A program made the position numbers and the translations under genes. Positions 12,961-24,180 of a stretch of DNA of 64,000 nucleotides are shown here, piece after piece; the stretch's first letter is position 1; each line of letters begins with the position of its first letter. The DNA is taken from contig JAYMTJ010000005.1 of the NCBI GenBank assembly GCA_036897525.1, forward strand, positions 146,656 to 210,655, written 5' to 3'. The stretch comes from Pelargonium x hortorum (taxonomy: Eukaryota; Streptophyta; Magnoliopsida; Geraniales; Geraniaceae). The notes under the pieces were generated by a model. That model was not told the DNA's origin. It made no database searches and saw only the letters and a program-made list of their open reading frames with translations.

Positions 12961-13574
12961 CATGAGAGATCTTAACAACTATAAGAATCTAGAATACAAA
13001 GGAAGACTCTATATTAATTATACTTTATACTATACTTATACTATAGGAACTACAAAAGAACCCAAACAAGAAGAGCATCTCTCTCGTAAAGTAAGGTCTT
13101 ATTTCTTATTCTTCTAAACTAAAAAGGTTTAGCTCGTATTTCAACTCATAAGAAGAGGTATGCGGTAAGGTATGAAACTGCGCAGAGTAAGTCTAGTTTC
13201 TTCCATTTTAAGAGGAAGTAAGTCATGCAGATGTGAAGTCAATTTTAGATGCTAGCGAATAGTTTCTTTTATTTAAGAGCTTGAAGCTAAAGCATGTCCT
13301 AGTTTTTTTCATTGTACCCGTATTTGGTTAGAGCTTTCCAGGATCTGCAGCAAGGTTTCTTTCTTTTCTTGATGTTACCAGGCATTTCTCGTTCAAGCTT
13401 TAAGACTAAAATAACGAGATAGGAATTTCAAATGTATTACGTTAATAGTCAGAGAGGTACACCCAAGAGCTTACTGGGTATGACTCATTCATGTTTTAAA
13501 GAACTGTTCTTAGAACTGGGTTTGGTATTGCTCTATTATTTGTAGGTTCTCTAGAAAATAAGTAATATAAAACG

Positions 13575-13590
13575 TTAGGAAGCTCATTAA
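13575..13590 (+). repeat. Repeat family fragment (AGGAAGCTCATTAA)
   Basis: TTAGGAAGCTCATTAA matches TTAGGAAAGCTCATTAA at 17050-17066 and GGAAAGCTCATTAA at 20780-20793. It is a short piece of the family described for 13999-14192 and 20620-20800. Confidence 0.5.
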
Positions 13591-13998
13591 CAAACAGGCT
13601 GTACACCTATTTTTAGAGATCTCTAGAATTATTCTATTCCTCAACAAGCCAATCAAAGGGTTTTTAGGGAAGCTGCTTTCTTTCTTGATGTCATGCTAGT
13701 AAACTAAGTAGATAAAAAAAGATAAGGAATTCCAATTCCAACCTATGTAAAGGACTCTAAAACGATATAAAGAGGTCCACAATTTGAAATAGAGGTAGAG
13801 GAAATCCTACGTTTTTCCGAGTCAAATGTATCACTGAGTACCCGAAGTACAGATTTTTAAAAGCATTTTGGATAGAAACTTTGGAGTCAATTTCAATTTG
13901 ATTAAATTAAAGGGAGTTTTGTAAATGAGATGAAAGTGAAAGCCTGGTTTTCCAGTTGAGTTGGTGTTTTTTGGTCTTTATAGATAGATGATAGATAG

Positions 13999-14192
13999 TG
14001 TGTAAGGGTTTCACTCTCAGTATACTCTATGGCCTTAGCCAAGGATGTTTAGTCGGTAACAAAGATTTCTGTTTGTAGTACTTAGGGCATATCCCTCCTA
14101 TACGATAAGCAACATAGAGCAAGGTGTAAAACCCTAAAGATTTTTTTCTCGTTTCCTGTATGTATCTCTAGCAAGTCAAAACAAGTTAATCT
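13999..14192 (+). repeat. Decayed interspersed repeat, family copy B
   Basis: Four words occur in order: GTGTAAGGGTTT with a GGCCTTAGCC end (matching copy A), TTTGTAGTACTT (14072-14083), the 35-base segment matching 12926-12960, and AAGTTAATCT (14183-14192). TTTGTAGTACCT then AAGTTAATTCT recur in the same order at 20746-20773, about 160 bases after the shared TTAACCTCC word. Collinear words across copies argue for one ancestral element of at least 200 bp rather than chance. Confidence 0.6.
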
Positions 14193-14219
14193 AAGAAATT
14201 TTTCCAATGGTTCTTTCTA

Positions 14220-16747
14220 GTCTGTATTTGTTTTGGTATTTCAAGAGATAAGGAATTCCTAAACTAGGTTTCTGGAGAGGTCCGCAATTTAAGTATAGGT
14301 AAAATGAACTGCTTACCTAAACAGAGTATCTAAAGGTTTTTTCTATTTCATCTGTATCCGTTATATTTAGTATTTGTTGAAATTACTAGAATTTTCTTGA
14401 CTTGAGATTTTGTATTTATTAGATATAGTGGGGTCTGTAGTAATGAATGTCTGTACTTTATTTATGTTACCGGGGCCTTTGGAGCTTAGACCCGAACTCT
14501 ATCTTGATAGCTGCTGTACTCCTCTTATTTGTCTTATTGCAGCTTTATTACTCTTCCTTGTATTCTCCTAGGAGTTCCTATCTATCAGTCTTAATTTTAG
14601 ATTAATATATATATAGTAATAGTTACAATTGTTTTAAGGATTATTCCTCGTTGTTCCAGCACTAAAGGAGGGTTAAGCCTTATATAGATGCTTGCTTTAT
14701 AACAACAGGTTACTTCCTAAATAAAAAATAAGGGTCTTTTTACCCTTTTATCTATATCCTACTAAATAAAACCAAAAACAAAAGTTTCAATAACTGCTAA
14801 AGAAAAAAAGGGAATCTCCCCCCGGTTAAAGTATAAACCCTGTGTATAAAAAACCTAAAAGCACAAATCCGATACAGCCCTAAAAGGAATCCCGAAGTCT
14901 TTTTAACTTGAGAGTAGCCCCTGAAAGATTTAAAAAGGGCTTCTACAAGCCTTACTTTCTGCTGGGTTCTATTATAGGAATATAGACAGCATTATTATAC
15001 GTCATCTAGCATCCACTTAACTTTCTATAAGGGCAGTTTTTTTAGAGTTTAAGGTTTTTTTTAGGATGGAGCTGCCTAAATCTCTTCGTAAGTTTGTAAT
15101 TCTCTGATACTTTTCAGAACGTTATAGTGTAAATAGAAACTAACTAACAACTCCATAACAAGGGTCCTAGGATAAAATACACACAAAAAGCTCCTTTAGT
15201 CCTGTCCTAGACTAACGCGGAAAACCCAATTAGTTAGTAATATATTAGGGTTTACATTATACTTAGGGCAACCCCTTAACTCTGGCTAGAAAATACCGAC
15301 GTCAAAGTGAGAGGAAGAACTTAGTAGAATTTTTTTAGTCTTTACAAAGCCGTTCATTTTTAGTTTTAGGAAGACCCTTCTAAGGTATCCATGGTAGTTA
15401 TAATATTGAGCATTGATTAGAGCGAGTCAGAGTACTAACAAGAGCGAACCCTTTAAATTGAAAAAAGGAATTTCTAGATGATGTAATATATCCCTTTAGG
15501 GAGTTCTCTAGTGAGTGCTAAAAAGCTAAATTCTACAATATCTACGCGAGGTGTCGATCGGATCCGCGAACGTACTCTTACAAACTTTTTTTCCAAGGGC
15601 TTGAGAGTCGAGGACTGCATAACTTTAAGCGCCCCACTACTTGGGTGAAGCATTTACGAATTTAATACTCGGGCAACTAACTTTTCGACTGCCTATACGA
15701 AACCCTTTATATTATACTTTTTCCAATTTATTCGTCTAAACTTGGTTTGGTATATTACAATTACAAACCGATTGAGTGTTAATTCGTATTAGGTAAAGTA
15801 AAAAAATACAGTGCTTGAAAAAAAGAGATACTTGGTTGGGGAACCCTGGAAAACATAGATATATAAAGAGGGGGTATTACTACATACACTAAATTTCTCA
15901 GAATTTATATATAATCTCATTCAAACAAATAAGGGCTCTCCCGCAACTAACCATGGATCCTTGAGCGCAAAGTCTCCTGAATAACATTTTTATAAGTAGG
16001 GTTAGTTTCTTTATAGAGGGAGGAGGGAGAGACACAAAGGGTCTTATCTCTATCTTCTCTCACCGGTTAAGTATTCTCTAAAACTCAGCGCTTATGCTTG
16101 TAAGTTTTTTTCCTGAGTTCTTGGAAAAAAGTTTCAACCTTTAGGGCCTAAGGTCTCGTTTTAACTACTACAATATTTTCACTTAAAATAAAAGAAGTTT
16201 TAGCAGGGGAGACACAGAAACAAAGAATTTGAAAGGGGCGCAACTTTCCCCGTGGAAATTCCTACTACAATTTGAATTTATGCACAAGAACAAGCCAGCA
16301 GCTTATACTGATAACTAAACGCACACATGGAGCTTTTAAGATAGTTTTAATCCCCAGCAAACCCCACTACTACAGCTAAGCACTTGTTAATAAGAATAAG
16401 GTAGGGAAATAGAGAGTGTAATGCTCAATAAAGCCTCTTTTATATAGTACATTGAATTTGAAAACGCCTTGTTAGGGCATAGTAATTGAAGAATTCCCTT
16501 TACCAATAAGTGCTGGCTGAATTGTTTAATGGAATAGAGCAAAAGTAGCTAATATTAGGTCCTAGAAAAAAAGGGGGATGCCCCGATATTTCCGCACCAG
16601 AACATACCTTTTGACCTACAAGACTCTTAAGAAAAGTGAAAATAGCATAAAGGTATAGGAATTACCTAGAAGCTCTGAAGCGACTAGAGACTCATTTTTC
16701 AGGATTCCCTAATTCATTAAATCCACTCTCAACAAAAGAAATAAACT
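14220..16747. other. Gene-free AT-rich desert
   Basis: Nothing assignable. A short stretch around 14490-14590 is richer in CA/TG and pyrimidines than its flanks, and may be another repeat fragment, but I could not align it. Confidence 0.6.
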
Positions 16748-16773
16748 AAGGCAAACTTTAGTTTGGTACAACC
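16748..16773 (+). repeat. 26-bp dispersed repeat, copy 2
   Basis: Matches 5721-5746 at 25 of 26 bases in the same orientation, with the same internal CAAACT..AGTTTG inverted repeat. Confidence 0.75.
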
Positions 16774-17020
16774 TCAATTGACAGGTTAGGAAATGGTGAA
16801 TTGTTCTCTCTGTGAAGAGTAAACTCTCTAGCGATGCCGTCACAATTCTTTAGCTCCCATATATGCATATGCTTTACAAAACACTCAGAACAGACCTCTT
16901 ACTTATACCTGGTATTCTGTACCAATATCTTCCTCTTAGCTATACCAGTACCCTGTATTTGTAACTTCTAAATCTTAATAGCTATCACTTTTAAGAGTTT
17001 GGAAGTGTTCCTGTTATGTC

Positions 17021-17076
17021 TAGCAAAGCAAGTTAATCTAAAAAAAACCTTAGGAAAGCTCATTAATAGACAGTTA
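17021..17076 (+). repeat. Decayed interspersed repeat, partial copy
   Basis: AAGTTAATCT (17030-17039) followed by GGAAAGCTCATTAA (17053-17066) and AGACAG. The same two words lie in the same order at 20763-20793. Confidence 0.55.
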
Positions 17077-18489
17077 TTCTCAAGTGAAAGCTGTCCATCT
17101 CACCCGATAGCAAGGTCTTTGACTGAGTTACTTTACTAAAATCCTGTACAAGGGCACATAAAGGAGTTCCGAGTAATCTGAATAAGTATAAAGAGTATTA
17201 TCTTAATGTTAGATTCTAAAAGGCCCAAATGTATATACAGCTTAACTAGTGACTAGTGAGATATTCTGGCTAGGTAGTAACTACAATTATTTACTGTCAA
17301 TCCTTCTAATTTATTAGAATAGTAGCGGTTAGAAATAAAAGTAAGGGGATTGTCTACTCTACTAGCTTTCAGTGCTCGAGGGCTTATAGGAATTCTTAAT
17401 AAATAGTATATTATCTATTGTTTCCTTGGGAGTGTAGTATTAGCTACAGGTGGATTTAGGATGAGAAGTAAGATTCTTAGTTAGTTAGTTTAGAACAAGC
17501 TACCCTAGTACAGCTACTAAGAAATGGGTTCCTAGCTTCCGATAACGATAAATAGGAGCAAATCGTCTAGTTTTATACTTTTTGCTGTATGCTAGACAAC
17601 TTTAAACTTTATTTCAAAAATTTATGTTTACTATACTGTAAAAGTAAAGTAATAAAAACCTCAGCTTATACCTGTTCTCTGGAAGGAAAACCGGTATCGA
17701 ATCGCCGAAAGGATCAAACCCAAACTCATATGACGATAATATTTCTCGTGAAACTCTTGTGAGGCTATATAGTAAATAAAGTAAAGGTAGGAGAATTTGA
17801 AAAGTTACGTTAAATAGAAGTAATACAAGTCAGGTTTCTTCTCTTTTCCGATCCTGTTTAAGTGGGGAATCCCTGGGAAAGATAAAAGTTTAGAGTAATT
17901 GTTTAGCTCCAGGTCTAGAGTCTAGAAATAGGGAAACAAAGGGGAGATTTCTTCACTGAGACTGAGTAAGATTAGTTAACAAAAAAGCTTAGAATCTAGG
18001 TAGGGTATTTTACAGGTTTCTAAGTTTTAGCAAATTAGTTTCCCTGGATAAGCTGGGGAATAGAGTTATAGTATAGTTCGTACTAAAGTACGGGTATAGA
18101 ACTTTTCTATATAGCTCTGGGGGACTCATAAGCAATAAGGAATTCTCAATTTATATTTATATATATAGCAATTAGGTTAAGTCAATCAAGACTAAGTAAG
18201 GTATCATAATCACTTAGATAAAGTAGTTCAAATTCTGACATCCTTTCTTATTTCCTACCTTCAAAAAGCTCTGTATTTAGTAGATGCTATAGAGAGTAAT
18301 ACAAATCAGTTTGCATTGCCGGGTTTCCTAAACTAGCACGAGAATGATTTTATTAAAAAGTTCAAGAGACCCTTTCCTAAGCTCAGCATCTCTTATTAAC
18401 TAGAAGGAGCCTAAGCAATTATCTCTGTTTTTCCGAGTAATCTAATATTGATTTGCTATAAAGTTTTTTGCTACTACTTACAAGCGTAA
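17077..18489. other. Gene-free stretch
   Basis: No gene, RNA or repeat recognised apart from the repeat fragment just upstream. Confidence 0.6.
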
Positions 18490-18562
18490 TCCTATTTAGA
18501 ATCTTAGAACCTAGTCAACCCGAATTACAAATCCGTACCCACATGACTAAGCCTTAACGTCA
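18490..18562 (-). pseudogene. tRNA-Thr(UGU)-like relic
   Basis: On the minus strand, GGCTTAGTCATGTGGGTA (D arm) is followed by ACGGA-TTTGTAA-TTCGG, whose seven-base loop gives anticodon UGU. Four of five stem pairs form, one of them a G-T wobble. A T-arm-like TAGGTTCTAAG follows. The D stem lacks the usual GCTC/GAGC complement and T-loop position 56 is changed, so it is probably not functional. The anticodon arm recalls bacterial and organellar tRNA-Thr. Confidence 0.5.
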
Positions 18563-20261
18563 CGGATTACTTTTATATGATACCCCGCCCCCGCTTAAAG
18601 CCTAACTTAACTTTTTGGCATCGCAATTTTTTTTTTTGCTTTTCCATTTCGTTCCCATGTATATCATAACCTTTATAACAATAACAAGCTATAATTTCCT
18701 CCGATTCCCATGTGTTTTCCTATAGGAAGTGGTAAATCCTAGATAGAGAAATATACCCGCATACAAATTTAACATTACGCCTCTTTTTTTAATGAAAATA
18801 GGAAATTCAAGGAAGTTTCTTGGCTAGCACCCTTTATCTTTGGCTTTTGAAATACAGAAACGGAATCCCACTTAGTTAGATAGAAAAATGCCCTTGAATC
18901 TGACCTTATAATTCTCTGCGAGTATTTTTAAGTGAAATAGTACATACAAAAAAGACCTATTTTGATACGCTTTGAAGATGACTCTATATTAGAAAGGCCG
19001 ATCCCGGGATACCCTATATGTCTCGAGCGCAGAATAAACGCACTGATTACGTGCTAATAGTTATCTTATAATTTCTAAAAGAATTCTACTTTAAAAGTAG
19101 CTTATATTTCTACCTACATTCCAGAGCTTACTTCGAAATAAGAGTTCTTTGGCTAATAGAAGTTTGAAGGAAGGAATATTTATAGATCCCTAGTATCCTC
19201 GTTATAATACCTTTTTTGGAGCTTAGCAGGACGTTACCGGTAGAGAGGGCTTTTTTTGGAACCTTTTTTTCTAGGAGATGAAAAACCCTAAAAGGAGTCA
19301 ATCAATACGGGAAGTTCTAAAGCTTTCACATAGTACAAAGGGATTCCCGAATTTTAGCAATTCAAGCTTTGACAAATCAGAAAGCGCAGAGTACGACCAA
19401 AAGACTCACGCCTAATATCTCTCACCTTTTGTTCATAGAGCCTTAGTATTTTAAATGGATATTTTAAGGGGGACTCCTTTTTTTAATATGCAAGTTCTTG
19501 GGTTATGAGTCCTGTAAGTTTTACTCGAGTGCAGAATCACTTAAAGAGAGCTGTCAGTTTCTTATATTAGTTTAGTGTAATGGAAACCCCCTGTTTAGTT
19601 AACTGGCTTATATTTGCTCGCGAGATCTTCTCAATTTGAATAAGGGGCACTCGCTTTTAATAATTAGGATTTATACCTCTCAAGAATTACCAGGATCCCC
19701 CCCGTTGTCGAAAAACAAGTGGTTTTGATTCGCTGTCTTGGGAATTTTAGAATGTATATAGTCACCTAAATTCTATTTGCAATATCTCCTAGCGTTAGCT
19801 TTATCCCCTAGTAAGAAAGAGGGACCCCTAGCTACTAGTCATCACTTGGTATTGTGAAAGAGGATTATTGGAATGTAATATTCACTACTTTTTTTGATAA
19901 GATGCTGTAGGTTCCTACAAGGATCAATATCCCTCTTAGGTCTAGCTAATTTAGTATACAGTTTTTTCCTTTTAAATTCCTGTAATTAGTACTTCAAGCT
20001 CTACTCTGGTAGATCTTTTTTTAACAGGAGCATTAAATCTATGTTCTACTCTAACTCTAGTCCAAACCTCAGAAGTATTCTGTATATTGGTAGTTTCAAT
20101 ATGTGTGTGTATAATTCTCAGTATACTATGTACCTTACAAATCTTCTTCCATTAGGATAGAATCTCGAATAAAATCCGATAAGGAAGCTTTCTAAAACGC
20201 ATTCTGGATGGGGTCTAAGCCCTGCCCTTTCTTTCATTTTGATTAACTCTTATATTTCAAT
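18563..20261. other. Gene-free stretch
   Basis: Nothing recognised. Several T runs (for example 18629-18638). Confidence 0.6.
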
Positions 20262-20325
20262 ATAACTGGACTTGAACCTACACAAATGCTACTGAATATA
20301 ATAGCGGCAAAGGACTCTAAGTAGA
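20262..20325 (-). pseudogene. Degenerate tRNA-like 3' half
   Basis: On the minus strand GTAGGTTCAAGTCCAGTTATATTG resembles a T arm plus acceptor strand in two parts (GTAGGTTCAAGTCC, then AGTTATATTG). Upstream, CGCTATTATATTCAGTAGC could be a remodelled anticodon arm with an enlarged loop. No convincing D arm, so the isotype cannot be assigned. Confidence 0.25.
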
Positions 20326-20350
20326 TACTACCTCTTTCTTTTGGATTCTA

Positions 20351-20659
20351 CCTAAGGATAGGAATCTCTTGTATAGTATAAGAAATCGAAGTAATAATAA
20401 TAACTATATTATATTCTAGCTTCCCTTTCTTTTTAGACTTGGGCTCCTAATTTCTAGTACAGCTCTTCCTCTGACACTGGTATACAGCTACTGACAGGTA
20501 CAGCTTGGCTTGTGGTACTACAGCTGGGTCTGGCTTGCACTCCTACTTTTCGAACTGCTATTGCTCAAGTAAAGTCATAAGAGTTGGTGGCTATAGTGTA
20601 CGGTATATCTATTCAAGAAACTCTCTTAACCTCCTTCCGTACCTTTCAGTAATAGAGAT
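20351..20659 (-). pseudogene. Coding relic whose stops are all TAG
   Basis: A minus-strand frame of 103 codons holds five internal stops, every one TAG and none TAA or TGA, in sequence where TAA is just as common. CAG to TAG on the coding strand is the expected product of RIP-type mutation, and the frame still contains surviving CAG and CAA codons. The product is lysine-, arginine- and glutamine-rich near its end. The start of the frame contains AGGAGGTTAAG, the word shared by repeat copies at 11.6, 13.99 and 53.86 kb, so this is likely the coding part of that family. No domain recognised. Confidence 0.45.
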
Positions 20660-20745
20660 TTACTCGTTATACTTCTAGGGCTGCAACCTCTCTTACTGAT
20701 AAAAGCTGGGAACTAGAGGAATGCGCTTATTAAGAAGTTTTCTTA

Positions 20746-20800
20746 TTTGTAGTACCTGAAGTAAGTTAATTCTCTCCTGGGAAAGCTCATTAAGAGATAG
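20746..20800 (+). repeat. Decayed interspersed repeat, family copy D
   Basis: TTTGTAGTACCT, AAGTTAATTCT and GGAAAGCTCATTAA lie in the same order and near spacing as in copy B and the 17.03 kb copy. It abuts the interrupted frame just upstream. Confidence 0.55.
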
Positions 20801-21250
20801 TTTTTTCTGTAGCAAAGTAAACCCTGACCTTTGTCTTTAGAAAATAAAGGGTAGCCAAAGGACTCCTCTAGCCTCTAAGGTAGCAATTCAACCTAGATAG
20901 TAAGAGTAAGAATTCCGGAACCCTAAACAAGGGATTTAGCGAATAAAGGGAATAAAATGGAATAGATGAAATCCTATGTTTTATGAGTTAAATGTATCAA
21001 CGCATCTAAGGAGGTACCGAATTCAGGTGACAGCGAGTTGGCATTATTCGAATTCATTCATATTCCTTAAGATTTTCATTCGTATTTATTGGAAGAATCA
21101 CTTTTCTAATGGTAATGGGATTTTTTCTTTATCCTTCAACTTCTTGGAATAGTAGGTCTCTAGTTAAAGTAAGGAGTCTACCTGTTTTAGTTATTTATTT
21201 TGGTGAAATCTTACAAAACTGATCTAGGACAAGATACATAGGAATCTTCT

Positions 21251-21320
21251 AGTAAGTAACATATAATAGCTACTTAGGGGAATAACACTAGCAGCATTAG
21301 AATAACAAGAGGACTCTTGC
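21251..21320 (+). repeat. Dispersed repeat, partner of 61.57 kb
   Basis: AGTAAGTAACATA, then GGGAATA, CACTAGCAGCATT, AGAATAA and CAAGA occur in order, and recur in the same order and orientation at 61572-61652 with small insertions. The longest exact shared word is 13 bases. It is a diverged direct repeat separated by 40 kb. Confidence 0.6.
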
Positions 21321-24100
21321 CTATAAGGGCTCCTTTGGGTGTATACTATAGAAGTGTATCTCAGAGTAAGGAAATTGCCCCCATGGATAGTTTTTAGATT
21401 AGAGGATTCCCTTTTATTGTGATTTATGAGCAAGTTTAGTTAGAGTCATAATTTGTTTCTAGTAAATAGAAAAGCTTTTTTAAGGAATGATTTACGGAAT
21501 AAGTTGAAGCAAAAGTCATTAGTATTTGTGTTTTAGGAGCTTTTCTAGTTCGTAAGCTATAAAGACTTTAGGAGTAGACCCTGGATTCCTAGGGCAGATC
21601 AAACATTTCTGAACAGCAAGTGAAAGGTTCCCCGGTCATTACCATTAAGAGGATTTCATTTAGAAGATATGAAATTGAGCCTTTTCCGGAAAATGTATCC
21701 GCTAAACAGGCAATAAATGACATTTTAGATAATAACTTTGATATTTAATTTAGGATTTTTTTGATTACTGAGCTTTCATAGTTGAATGGAGTCAATACGG
21801 TAGTTGTTCTGCTAAGACGTTTCTATTTCTGTGTTTGGAGTCTTTTAAGCTAAGGAAATTGCCTTATTAGTCAGTTTTTATTGTTATTTTAATTGTTTCC
21901 TTTTAGTTTTTTTTTTTAATCCCCGATCACTAAGAGCGTACTCCAAAAAAAAAGACGAACTAAATTCTACCGGGAGTCCCCTTTACTCTAACATAGATTT
22001 AAACGAGGAGCTAGAATCGAGGCCCCTTTTAGTTAGAAGTCATACTTTACTAGATTTGCAGGGTCCTAGATATAAACTCAGAAATACCAAGCCCTAGAAA
22101 ACCTATAGAGGAGTGAGTGTCTTTACTTAACTAAAGCTAACTAATAGCGAATACCCGGTGAAGGACTCATGCCTAGAATTCATAGAAACCCACGACAAGA
22201 ACTTCTTTTGAAAGCTGATTTAAGGACATAACAGTAGCGCATGTTTCAATTTTTCTACACTCCGGGATTGGATTCCTGTTTCTAAATTTAACAAGAAGAG
22301 GAACAGATACTCCAGTTGTAGAAGATTTGTCCTAAACCCGGGATCCCTTCAGAATAGACGCGGAAACTCTCTTAACTTGATTTTACTTGCGAATTTAATA
22401 AAGAATTTTATAGACAATAGGGTTATCTGCTAGAGCTCTACTTAAATAGCTGAGGATACCCAATAGGCTTCTCGTTACCTAGGTTAAGATATATTTTAAT
22501 GCTCCCTGACTGAAGCAGAAGGAAATAGAACTCTATCCAACTACGTTTTAAAAAATACTTCATGCTTAATGTAATGACTTGAAGAACACACAATAGCTAC
22601 GTAGGAGAGAGCAAAGACAAATCCCTAATTAAAACACCCTTAATTTTCATTCTATTTTTCCTTTTCTTCTAAACAGTTGGACAAAACCTTGTAAAAAATG
22701 TAAAACCTAAAGAGAATTCCTGTATTTATAAGCTGGGATTTTTCCTTTATATATTAAAGAAAAGAAAGCTTTACTAAGTTTTACACTTACCAGTGTCTCT
22801 TTTATAAGGAATTTTCCGGTTAAGTACTTTACTTTATTGAACTCTAATGAAAGAATTACTTGATTCTTCCAGGGTCAGCTTCCCAAGAGTACTCTATTTT
22901 GAACTTCTCCTCGCTTTTATATGAGTTTTTAATGTATAAAATTGAGGAGGTACCTATTCGTCGGTACGGATAAGGGGTTTACTTGCTTGTAATGTCTTAT
23001 TAGCTTACCGCAAGCTTCTTAATTTTAGGGTTGAAGGATTTCTATCATAGAGTTTTACTGAGTAAAAAATAACTAAAATCTGTAATCTATTCATTTACGA
23101 GTACTGCTTTTCTTTAAACTAAAAAAAGGAGTTCATTAAATAAAGTGTACTGGCTCTTAACTTATTTGTAAAACAGGCGTCCGTTCCTTAAGTTCAGGGA
23201 TTATACTTACATTTCTAAGACTTAAGCTAGACCGTCTATTCTATTTTAAAAGAAGTCTTCCCTTAATCTCTACTACATAAGGAATAATTCAGAGTACTCT
23301 TTTTCCTGACAAGTAGAACTAGGAACTAGTTCTCAGAAAAGCAAGGCCTAACCTAAGAGTAACCTATTGATTTTTTATGTTAGTTAATAGTAGTTAAGAA
23401 GTTTGATTTTAGAAAAAAAAAAGCATTTCCCCGCGTTTAGTACTAAAATAAGTATCCAGCACTTATTTGTGAAGACTAGTAACACTTTATCTTAAAATCC
23501 TAGTTTTAAGCAGCACTTCAATTTAGGACTTATCTTAGCCCCTAAACATTGCGATCTTAATCTATAGCAGGCTATAAGGAAGTGAAGTGGAAAATAAGGA
23601 AAAAACTCCTTAATTCGTATAAACCCAAAATATCCTTTCCTTTGTCAAGTAAGGAGTTACAAAGGGTGCCGCTCTAATATCGACAAGACGACAAAGTACT
23701 CTATTGTAAAATAACTTGCGAAAGTATAGAAATTCAGCTATCCAGTCATACAGGAAATACTATGAGCTTTAATTTCTACGCCTTGTCGTGTAGTTTGCCG
23801 GCTGTCTGATATGGGCGGCTTTCATTCACATTCAGCGATACCGCTTGACCCAAACGAGATATAATGCTAAAAGAGGTGTACTATACTTTAGTATTATTAT
23901 CTAAATACTCCAAGCACTTTATATATAGATCCAAGTTATACGAGATTCTCTATCCTGATTTTTTTTTGTTTAGTTTCCTGGGAAATTCTATGAGAGAGTG
24001 GCAATTCTCTTTTGGTTGGCTGATAGTGATTTTTTTAGAAGGGTTCTACTACTTCCTACTACAATAAAAGAGTTGGTTAAAGCTCTTCTCTTACCTCAAA
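21321..24100. other. Gene-free AT-rich desert
   Basis: No gene or repeat assigned. A 67-codon frame at 23864 and a 60-codon frame at 23998 (plus) overlap out of phase and show no motif. The second reads through the tRNA-like relic that follows. Confidence 0.6.
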
Positions 24101-24178
24101 GAAGCATAGATTTGAACCCACGTATCTTTGTGGATTCAATTCGCGATGTAATAAAGAGTTTTAGAGTCTTAACTAGGT
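24101..24178 (-). pseudogene. tRNA-like relic, possibly His
   Basis: Minus strand: GAATTGAATCCACAAAGATACGTGGGTTCAAATC resembles, in two parts, the anticodon arm (ATTG..AATCCA) and T arm (GTGGGTTCAAATC) of tRNA-His, with two bases missing where the GUG anticodon would be. The 5' half does not fold. Assignment is weak; Ser or Leu with a long variable arm is not excluded. Confidence 0.3.
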
Positions 24179-24180
24179 AG

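Noticed and set aside
16275-16310. GCCAGCAGCTTATAC as the SSU rRNA 530 loop (GCCAGCAGCCGCGGTAATAC)
   Set aside because: Requires a multi-base gap in the most conserved part; no flanking similarity.
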